From contig NZ_FMAE01000012.1 in assembly GCF_900094575.1 (NCBI RefSeq), forward strand, positions 62,001 to 126,000: 64,000 nt of DNA, written 5' to 3'. A model generated the notes under the pieces. The model saw only the letters and a list, made by a program, of their open reading frames with translations, searched no databases and was not told the DNA's origin. How positions within the stretch are numbered: the stretch's first letter is position 1; every line of letters starts with the position of its first letter. Shown here in pieces: positions 1 through 6,470 of this stretch. Made by a program: the position numbers and the translations under genes. This DNA comes from Bradyrhizobium yuanmingense. Lineage in GTDB: Bacteria; Pseudomonadota; Alphaproteobacteria; Rhizobiales; Xanthobacteraceae.

Positions 1-134
1 CCTTGCTATAGTCGCGTACCTTAGCGTGCTTCGCCGGTTACGCGAGACGTCAGGTGGTGGAACCGTCCAGCGCCCCCATGTTGCGGGCCGCCGGCCCTGC
101 AAGCCACCTGAACAAGACTCCTTGGGGTGGAACG

Positions 135-2114
135 ATGTGGGCCTTCTTCGAACGTCTCCTCGACTCGTCCATGCTGTCGCCGCACGGCATCTGCCTGTTG
201 TGGGAGCCTGAGCTGATCTGGCTTCACGTCGTTTCCGACGCCAGCATTGCCGCTGCCTATTTCTCGATCCCGTTCGCCCTCGCTATCCTCGTCACCAAGC
301 GGCGCGACCTCAAGTTCGGCTGGGTCTACTGGGCGTTCGCGATCTTCATCATGGCGTGCGGCCTGACCCACGTGCTGTCGATCTATACGCTCTGGGTTCC
401 GATCTACGGCATCGAGGGCATGCTCAAGGCCGCCACGGCGGTCGCGTCGGTCTTCACCGCCGCCGCGCTCTGGCCGCTGCTGCCGAAGATCCTCACGATC
501 CCCTCGCCGTTCGAGCTGCGACAGGTCCAGGCCGCGCTCGAGGAGGAGGAAATCAAGAGCCGCGACGCCACGCTGCTGCTGCAGCAGGTCCGCGACGCCC
601 AGCGCGCGATGCGCGAGAGCGTGGCGCGCCTCACCGCGATCGTCGAGACCGCGGTCGACGGCGTCATCCTGCTCGATGCGCAGGACCGCATCCTGCTGTT
701 CAATCCGGCCTGCGAGCGCCTGTTCGGCTACCGTGCCGACGAGGTGATGAACCGCAATGTCGGCATGCTGATGCCCGAGGCGGATGCAGCATCCGAGCGC
801 CAGGCGCGGCATTTCGCGACCGGCGGCGAGGCCGTCGGCCTGCGCAAGGACGGCACGACGTTTCCGATGGAGCTGTCGGTCGGCCAGGCGCGGCAGGACG
901 GCGAATTGATCTTCGTCGGCATCGTCCACGACCTCACCGCGCGCAAGCTGACCGAGCAGCAGCTTCAGCAGGCGCAGAAGATGGAGACGGTCGGTCAGCT
1001 CTCCGGCGGCATCGCGCACGACTTCAACAATCTGCTGACCGTCATCATCGGCAATGCCGAGCACCTGAGCGAGCAGCTCAAGGCGAGGCCCGACCTCGGG
1101 CGCTTTGCCGACGACATCTGCCAATCGGGCGAACGGGGTGCCGAGCTGACGCAGCGCCTGCTCGCCTTCAGCCGCCGCCAATTGCTGCGGCCTCAGACGA
1201 TCGATTGCCGGAGCCTGCTCGATTCCATGTTCAAGCTGCTCAAGCGCACCTTGCGCGAAGACATCGAGATCAGGACGACCTCCGGGCCCGGCACGATCCT
1301 GGCCTTTGCCGACCGCGCGCAGCTCGAATCCGCCGTGCTCAATCTCGCGCTCAACGCGCAGGATGCCATGCCATCGGGAGGCCACCTCACGCTGGCCACG
1401 GAGCTGATCACGATCGAGGATGATGACGGTGCCGTTCACCGGGAGGTCGCACCCGGCAGCTACGTCCTGATCGCGGTTACCGATGACGGCGAAGGCATGA
1501 CGCCGGAGGTCGCCGCACGCGCGTTCGAGCCGTTCTTCACCACCAAGGAGGTCGGCAAGGGCTCGGGCCTCGGCCTCAGCATGGTCTATGGCTTTGCCAA
1601 GCAATCAGGCGGCCATGTCTCGATCTACAGCGAGGCTGGCCTTGGGACCACGGCCAGGATCTACCTGCCGCGCGCGAGCACCGGTAGGTCGCAAGCCGAT
1701 CTTCCCGACGGCGAGGACACGCCGCCGCGAGGCTACGAGACGGTCCTGATCGTCGAGGACGATCCGTTCGTCCGCTCCTCCGTCATTCGCAGGGTGGAAG
1801 CGCTCGGATATCGCGTCGTCGCCGCGGTCAACGGCAAGGACGCCTTGCAGCAGCTGCAGGGCGATCCCGGCATCGACTTGCTGTTCACCGATATCGTGAT
1901 GCCGGGCGGCATGAGCGGCTGGGAGCTCGCCGATCAGGCGCGGCGGGTGCGTCCCGGCCTGCCGGTCCTGTTCACCTCGGGCTACGCGCTGGAGACCTTG
2001 GTCGAGCAGGGCCGCGCGCAGGCGCGAGCGGTCGTGCTGACCAAGCCCTACCGCAAGGTCGAGCTCGCCCAGCGCCTGAGGGATGCATTGGCCGCCGCAG
2101 TGGTCCCATCCTAG
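135..2114 (+). CDS. Hybrid sensor histidine kinase with ethylene-receptor-like membrane domain
   Basis: Membrane sensor kinase of 659 aa. I start it at ATG 135, which follows a GGGGTGG ribosome site; an in-frame ATG at 54 would only add 27 unstructured residues. Residues about 30-130 form three membrane helices that align without gaps to the plant ETR1 ethylene-binding domain. D35, Y42, I45, P46, I72, C75 and H79 correspond to ETR1 D25, Y32, I35, P36, I62, C65 and H69, the last two being the copper ligands. Next come a short coiled linker, a PAS domain (about 165-280), a HisKA box with phospho-acceptor H295 in GGIAHDFNNLL, an HATPase domain with GKGSGLGL near 475, and a receiver domain with phospho-acceptor D586. 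No separate response regulator lies next to it, so the output is unknown. Domain calls are firm; ethylene as ligand is inference. Confidence 0.93.
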   Translation: MWAFFERLLDSSMLSPHGICLLWEPELIWLHVVSDASIAAAYFSIPFALAILVTKRRDLKFGWVYWAFAIFIMACGLTHVLSIYTLWVPIYGIEGMLKAATAVASVFTAAALWPLLPKILTIPSPFELRQVQAALEEEEIKSRDATLLLQQVRDAQRAMRESVARLTAIVETAVDGVILLDAQDRILLFNPACERLFGYRADEVMNRNVGMLMPEADAASERQARHFATGGEAVGLRKDGTTFPMELSVGQARQDGELIFVGIVHDLTARKLTEQQLQQAQKMETVGQLSGGIAHDFNNLLTVIIGNAEHLSEQLKARPDLGRFADDICQSGERGAELTQRLLAFSRRQLLRPQTIDCRSLLDSMFKLLKRTLREDIEIRTTSGPGTILAFADRAQLESAVLNLALNAQDAMPSGGHLTLATELITIEDDDGAVHREVAPGSYVLIAVTDDGEGMTPEVAARAFEPFFTTKEVGKGSGLGLSMVYGFAKQSGGHVSIYSEAGLGTTARIYLPRASTGRSQADLPDGEDTPPRGYETVLIVEDDPFVRSSVIRRVEALGYRVVAAVNGKDALQQLQGDPGIDLLFTDIVMPGGMSGWELADQARRVRPGLPVLFTSGYALETLVEQGRAQARAVVLTKPYRKVELAQRLRDALAAAVVPS

Positions 2115-2216
2115 CATCGCGCCCGAATGCACCTCGGATGATCCAGCAAGTTCGCTTGCTAAATCCAGCCGGTTTTGGCCTATTAGCCGGAAGAATACGC
2201 TTTCGGAGTGCCCGCG

Positions 2217-2462
2217 ATGGTTCCTTTTTTCGTTCAGATCAAGTGCAAGCTCGGCCAGTCCTATACGGTGGCCAATGCGCTTGCCGAAGCCGAGATCGCC
2301 TCCGAGATCTACTCCACGGCCGGCCAATACGACCTCCTGGTGAAGTTCTACGTCGACAAGGACACCGACATCGGCCACTTCGTGAATGAGAAGGTGCAGG
2401 TGCTGCCGGGCATCCAGGACACTCTCACCATCATCACCTTCAAGGCGTTCGGCACCGGCTAA
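2217..2462 (+). CDS. Stand-alone Lrp/AsnC ligand-binding (RAM) domain protein
   Basis: An 81-aa protein consisting only of the alpha/beta RAM domain found at the C-terminus of Lrp/AsnC regulators (core GQYDLLVKFYVDKDTDIGHF), with no helix-turn-helix. In the family such SraL-like proteins bind amino acids or modulate full-length Lrp proteins by co-oligomerising. ATG 2217 is preferred over GTG 2208 because CGGAG at 2204-2208 lies 8 nt upstream of it. It stands alone; the kinase ends 100 nt upstream. The ligand cannot be read from the sequence. Confidence 0.85.
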   Translation: MVPFFVQIKCKLGQSYTVANALAEAEIASEIYSTAGQYDLLVKFYVDKDTDIGHFVNEKVQVLPGIQDTLTIITFKAFGTG

Positions 2463-2560
2463 AGCATGATCCGGAAAAGTGCGGAGCGGTTTTCCGGAAA
2501 GATCATGCGTAAACAACAACCTAAAGCGCGATGATGATTCATCCCAATCTCATCGCTTTA
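2463..2560. repeat. Intergenic double inverted repeat
   Basis: Two adjacent palindromes. The first has arms GCATGATCCGGAAAA (2464-2478) and TTTTCCGGAAAGATCATGC (2490-2508). The second has arms TAAAGCGCGATGA (2522-2534) and TCATCGCTTTA (2550-2560). The composition is more AT-rich than the neighbouring genes. It resembles a dispersed palindromic element common between genes in Bradyrhizobium-type genomes. It may fold in RNA between the Lrp-domain gene and the convergent cytochrome gene. Confidence 0.75.
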
Positions 2561-2597
2561 GATCACGCGCAAAACAACGGCCGAAGCGCCGGCAGCG

Positions 2598-3521
2598 CTA
2601 GCCGCCCTCCTTGCGCTTGGGCGGTGTCGGTCCCTGCACCGGCGGCAGCGACTTCAGATAGGCGGCCATCGCGGCGCGGTCTTCCGCGGTAAGTTGCGCC
2701 AGATTCTTGATCACCGCCCGCATCGCGCCCGAAGCGCTGTCGCCCTCGGGCAGGTCGCCGGTCTCGAGGAAATCCGCGATATCCTTCTCGCTCCAGTTGC
2801 CGATGCCCTGCTGCGTGATGTTGGGCACCCAGCCCTCCCCTTCGGGATTGGGCCCACCGGCAAAGCGCTGGCTGGCGATGATGCCGCCGAGCGCATTGCG
2901 CGGGCTGTGGCATTCGGCGCAGTGGCCGAAAGCGTTCACGAGATAGGCTCCGCGATTCCATTGCGGCGAGCGCGCGGCGTCCGCGACGAACGGCGCGGTG
3001 TCCATGAACAGCAGCTTCCAGATGCCGACATTGCGGCGGATGTTGAACGGAAACGGCAGCGCGTGGTCGCCCACTGTGCCGGACACCGACGGAAGCGTCT
3101 TCAGATAGGCAAAGAGATCGCGGACGTCGTCGACACTGGCCAGATGATAGGACGTGTAGGGAAACGCGGGGAAATAGTGCGTGCCCGCGGGCGAGACACC
3201 GCGCATCACGGCGTTGACGAAATCGGCCTCGCTCCAGCGGCCGATCCCGTAGGCGGGATCGGGGGAAATATTGGGGACGTAGAACGTCCCGAACGGCGAG
3301 CCCAGCGCCAGCCCGCCGCCGAGCCGCAGGCGATCGGGCTGATTGGGGGTGGCATGACAGGACGAGCAGCCGCCGGCGTGGAACAGCTCCTGCCCGTTGG
3401 CGAGATCGGGGTTGCGTATCGGCGCCGGCACGGCCAGCACGGCCGGGGCGGTCAACCACCAATAGAGGGCGAACGCCGCGACGGCGGCGATCAGGGCGGC
3501 AAGGAGCGTTCGTCGCAACAT
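2598..3521 (-). CDS. Membrane-anchored di-haem cytochrome c
   Basis: A 307-aa cytochrome with an N-terminal signal anchor (MLRRTLLAALIAAVAAFALYWW) and two haem-binding sites, CSSCH at about residues 52-56 and CAECH at about 201-205. This matches the di-haem cytochrome c subunits that take electrons from periplasmic dehydrogenases. I chose the internal ATG at 3521 because the hydrophobic segment then begins at the start; an in-frame ATG at 3560 adds 13 charged residues and cannot be excluded. There is no dehydrogenase partner next to it. It converges with the Lrp-domain gene across a palindromic repeat. Confidence 0.88.
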   Translation of the reverse strand: MLRRTLLAALIAAVAAFALYWWLTAPAVLAVPAPIRNPDLANGQELFHAGGCSSCHATPNQPDRLRLGGGLALGSPFGTFYVPNISPDPAYGIGRWSEADFVNAVMRGVSPAGTHYFPAFPYTSYHLASVDDVRDLFAYLKTLPSVSGTVGDHALPFPFNIRRNVGIWKLLFMDTAPFVADAARSPQWNRGAYLVNAFGHCAECHSPRNALGGIIASQRFAGGPNPEGEGWVPNITQQGIGNWSEKDIADFLETGDLPEGDSASGAMRAVIKNLAQLTAEDRAAMAAYLKSLPPVQGPTPPKRKEGG

Positions 3522-3668
3522 TCGATCATTCCATCGTGAACGCGCGAACTTAAGGGTCATGCCGCGCTCGATCCAACCACGAATATTTTAGACGGCCCGG
3601 CTGTAATGCCGGAATAAACCGCATGACGCACTGTTTGAAAAGCAATCAGGCGTCAACAGGAGAAAGCC

Positions 3669-4088
3669 ATGACCAAAGCCGTTTTTGCCACACTGGTACT
3701 CGGAGCTGCCGTTGCGTTCGCCGCCCCGGCCAGCGCGGAGAAACTGAAGGCGACGCTGGACGGCAAATCCGAAGTCCCCGCCAACACCAGCAGCGCGACC
3801 GGAACGGCCGATCTGGACTACGACGCTGCCAGCAAGAAGCTGTCCTGGACCGTCACCTATTCCGGCCTCTCGGGCCCCGCCACCGCCGCGCATTTCCACG
3901 GGCCTGCCGAAGCCGGCAAGAACGCCGGCGTCGCGGTCCCGATCCCGAATGCAGCCTCGAGCCCGGTCAAGGGCGAAGCCACGCTCACCGACGCGCAGGC
4001 CGCCGATCTGCTCGGCGGCAAGTACTACATCAACATCCATACCGCGGCGAACCCGGCCGGCGAGATCCGCGGTCAGGTGACGAAGTAA
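3669..4088 (+). CDS. CHRD-domain secreted protein
   Basis: A 139-aa exported protein with a signal peptide cleaved after about residue 23 (AAPASA), followed by a single CHRD domain (named after chordin): LKATLDGKSEVPANTSSATG at the start, AHFHGPAEAGKNAG in the middle and YYINIHTAANPAGEIRGQV at the end. The molecular role of the bacterial family is not established. AGGAGA lies upstream of the ATG with good spacing. A strong terminator follows, so it is a single-gene transcript. Confidence 0.9.
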   Translation: MTKAVFATLVLGAAVAFAAPASAEKLKATLDGKSEVPANTSSATGTADLDYDAASKKLSWTVTYSGLSGPATAAHFHGPAEAGKNAGVAVPIPNAASSPVKGEATLTDAQAADLLGGKYYINIHTAANPAGEIRGQVTK

Positions 4089-4113
4089 AGCGAAAACGCG
4101 GGCTTCGTCGCGG

Positions 4114-4149
4114 AAAGGCCGGACGCAAGGAGGGAGCGTCCGGCCTTTT
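4114..4149 (+). terminator. Rho-independent terminator of the CHRD gene
   Basis: Perfect stem AAAGGCCGGACGC (4114-4126) with GCGTCCGGCCTTT (4136-4148), a 9-nt loop and a short T run, 25 nt after the CHRD stop codon. Confidence 0.85.
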
Positions 4150-4166
4150 CGATTCCAAGCAACTTC

Positions 4167-4278
4167 GTAGCCCGGATGGAGCCAACGGTCGGCGCGAAGC
4201 GCCGCCCGTTGGTGCAATCCGGGAGCCCTGCGCGTTGCGGACAGGTCCCCGGATTTCGCTGCGCCCCATCCGGGCTAC
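4167..4278. repeat. GTAGCCCGGATGG-type inverted repeat
   Basis: Outer arms GTAGCCCGGATGG (4167-4179) and CCATCCGGGCTAC (4266-4278) with further internal palindromes (GCGCGAAGCGCC, CAATCCGGG/CCCCGGATT). The same family recurs at 5793-5875, so the two copies bracket the sulfur amino acid enzyme gene. Confidence 0.8.
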
Positions 4279-4300
4279 GACGCTACGACTCTGACCGTGC

Positions 4301-5584
4301 TCAAGCCGCGTTCAGCGCCTGCGCGAGGTCGGCGATCAGGTCCGACGGGTTCTCGATGCCGATCGACAGCCGGATCGTGGAATCGAGCACGCCGATCTTT
4401 CGGCGGATGTCGGCGGGAACGCCGGAATGGGTCATCGTCGCCGGCAGGCTTGCGAGCGATTCCGTGCCGCCAAGGCTCACCGCCAGCTTGAGGATCTGCA
4501 GCGCGTTGAGGAATTTCACCGCCGCCTCCTTGCCGCCGACGATGTCGAACGAGAACGTCGAGCCCGCGCCCAGGCATTGCCGCGCGAACACACGGCCGGA
4601 CAGCGAGCCCTGCTCGTGGTGACCGAGGTAGTGCACCCTGGCGACCTTCGGATGGTCGCGCAGGAAGTCTGCCACGAGCCGCGCATTCGCATCGGCCTTC
4701 TCCATCCGCAGGCTGAGCGTCTCGAGCGAGCGGTTGATCATCCAGCACGAATGCGGATCGAGCTGGGTGCCGATGGCGCCGCGCAGCGCCTTGATGCCTT
4801 TCATGATCGCCTTCGATCCGAGCGCGGCGCCCGCGATCAGGTCGGAATGACCGCCGACATACTTTGTCAGCGAATACAGCGACAGATCCGCGCCGTGCTC
4901 GATCGGCCGCTGAAACACCGGCCCGAGCAGCGTGTTGTCGCAGGCGATGACCGGCGTATGTCCCTGGGCCTTGCCGATGGAATCGGCGATGCGGCGGATC
5001 ATTGCGATGTCGACGAGGCCGTTGGTCGGATTGGCCGGCGTCTCGATCAGGATCATCGAAACCCGCCCCTTGCCCATGGCCTCCTCCGAGGCCTGCTTGA
5101 CCGCCGTCTCGTCGATGCCGTCGGCAAAGCCGACGGCGCCGATCGACAGGCGCGCGAGCGTGTTCGTCAGCAGCGTCTCCGTCCCGCCATAGAGCGGCTG
5201 CGAGTGCAGGATGACATCGCCCGGGCGAACAAAGGCCAGAATCGTGGTTGCGATCGCCGCCATGCCGGACGAGAACAGCGCGCAACTCTCCGTGCGCTCG
5301 TAGATCGCGAGCCGATCCTCGACGATCTCGCTGTTGGGATGATTGAAGCGCGAATAGACCAGGCCCGCGCCCATGCCTTCCGGCGGCTCGCGCCGTCCGG
5401 CGACGTAGTCGAAGAAGTCCTGGCCATCCTCGGCGGTCTTGAACACGAAGGTGGAGGTCAGGAACACCGGCGGCTTGATGGCGCCCTCCGACAATTGCGG
5501 ATCATAGCCATAGGTCAGCATCAGGGTTTCCGGATGCAGCATATGATTGCCGATATGGGTCTTGGAGGGGAACGGTTTTGCCAT
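4301..5584 (-). CDS. PLP-dependent Cys/Met metabolism enzyme (cystathionine gamma-synthase/lyase family)
   Basis: A 427-aa fold-type I PLP enzyme. The PLP lysine is K241 in SLYSLTKYVGGHSD. The cofactor-phosphate region is SSGMAAIATTILAF, and YGGTETLL and ETPANPTNG are family signatures. Members interconvert homocysteine, cystathionine and methionine or release methanethiol; the exact reaction cannot be decided here. The start is taken at ATG 5584 (MAKPFPSKTHIG), where homology begins. The open frame extends to 5926 through a repeat, but those extra residues look like translated repeat DNA. No regulator is adjacent. Confidence 0.88.
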   Translation of the reverse strand: MAKPFPSKTHIGNHMLHPETLMLTYGYDPQLSEGAIKPPVFLTSTFVFKTAEDGQDFFDYVAGRREPPEGMGAGLVYSRFNHPNSEIVEDRLAIYERTESCALFSSGMAAIATTILAFVRPGDVILHSQPLYGGTETLLTNTLARLSIGAVGFADGIDETAVKQASEEAMGKGRVSMILIETPANPTNGLVDIAMIRRIADSIGKAQGHTPVIACDNTLLGPVFQRPIEHGADLSLYSLTKYVGGHSDLIAGAALGSKAIMKGIKALRGAIGTQLDPHSCWMINRSLETLSLRMEKADANARLVADFLRDHPKVARVHYLGHHEQGSLSGRVFARQCLGAGSTFSFDIVGGKEAAVKFLNALQILKLAVSLGGTESLASLPATMTHSGVPADIRRKIGVLDSTIRLSIGIENPSDLIADLAQALNAA

Positions 5585-5750
5585 GGCCTGTCTCGCGGTT
5601 GATCGAGGTGCTCGCCGCGCGCTGGGAATCCCGACGTGAGGATGCCGGGAGGAGACTCGTGTGAGCGCACGGCCGTTGGCGCAAGGATAGCCGCTCTCGC
5701 GGCAATCCGTCAGGCCTTGCGGACGGAAGTTCCTGCGGGCCGCGGTCAAG

Positions 5751-5777
5751 AAAAAGGCGGTTGCTTTCGCAACCGCC
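5751..5777 (-). terminator. Minus-strand hairpin terminator
   Basis: Stem GGCGGTTGC (5756-5764) with GCAACCGCC (5769-5777), loop TTTC. On the minus strand the stem is followed by TTTTT (complement of 5751-5755), so it should end transcription from the cytochrome c556 gene after it has passed through the repeat at 5793-5875. Confidence 0.7.
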
Positions 5778-5792
5778 CTTCTGAAGTCCTTG

Positions 5793-5875
5793 GTAGCCCG
5801 GATGGAGCGCAGCGCAATCCGGGACAAGTCCATCACGCCGTCTTCCCGGATTGCGTTGCGCTCCATCCGGGCTAC
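5793..5875. repeat. GTAGCCCGGATGG-type inverted repeat, near-perfect 32-bp arms
   Basis: Arms 5793-5824 and 5844-5875 are reverse complements over 32 nt with one mismatch; both outer ends read GTAGCCCGGATGGAGCGCA on their own strand. The loop is 19 nt. It is transcribed from the cytochrome c556 side and would make a very long RNA hairpin. Confidence 0.85.
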
Positions 5876-5892
5876 AAACGATGACCGCCCCG

Positions 5893-6342
5893 CTATTTCA
5901 ATTTCACACGATAGGTTTCGTGACAATCATTGCAGCGGTCGTTGATCGCCGTGTAGGCCGCCTTCAGGCCCGCGACATTAGTGATCTTGCCTTTGGCGTC
6001 GGCGATCGCCTTCTGCACCGGCGGGATCTTGGCATCGAAATCGGCCTTGTTCTGCCAGACCTTCGGCGACGAGCCGTAGGTCGCGTTGACGACATCCTGC
6101 TTGGGATTGATCTCGAAGGTCTTGGCGATCTTGGCAACATCGGCCTCGATGCTGGCGATGGCCTCATCGGCAGCCTTCTTGTCGAAGGGAATATCGCCCT
6201 TGCTCATCTTCTGAAGCACGCCATACTGATTCTTGGCGATTGCCCGCATCAGATTGTCCTGCTGGACGGCAATCTCCTGTTGCGCCATGACGGCGCCCGC
6301 GCCCAGCACGAGGACGCCCGCGACAATCATCGTCCGTTTCAT
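5893..6342 (-). CDS. Cytochrome c556 / c-prime family protein
   Basis: A 149-aa periplasmic protein with a signal peptide (MKRTMIVAGVLVLGAGAVMAQ), a four-helix bundle and a single C-terminal haem site CNDCH (C137, C140, H141) followed by ETYRVK. This placement is diagnostic of the cytochrome c-prime/c556 fold. Such proteins act in electron transfer or bind small gases. It lies 128 nt downstream of, and on the same strand as, the molybdenum hydroxylase large subunit, so an electron-accepting link is possible but unproven. Confidence 0.9.
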   Translation of the reverse strand: MKRTMIVAGVLVLGAGAVMAQQEIAVQQDNLMRAIAKNQYGVLQKMSKGDIPFDKKAADEAIASIEADVAKIAKTFEINPKQDVVNATYGSSPKVWQNKADFDAKIPPVQKAIADAKGKITNVAGLKAAYTAINDRCNDCHETYRVKLK

Positions 6343-6470
6343 TGGTTGGTTTCTCCGGCTATCGAGACCCTCAGGGAATGAGACGTCACCGGCTTCGCGC
6401 GAAGCCGGGACCCATCATGGGTAGAACCCCGCGCGGCGGGTTTATTCCCGTGCGCGCGGGAAGCGCGGCT

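Larger units (their letters stand above)
5585..5892. other. Gene-free stretch: repeat plus terminator
   Basis: 308 nt between the PLP enzyme start and the cytochrome c556 stop. It contains the second GTAGCCCGGATGG-type repeat and a hairpin terminator (both listed separately). The part next to the PLP enzyme should hold that gene's promoter, but I see no convincing -35/-10 pair. No additional gene is supported. Confidence 0.6.

Noticed and set aside
21..1604. 527-codon open frame antisense to the hybrid kinase
   Set aside because: Shadow of the kinase; no start context or domain.
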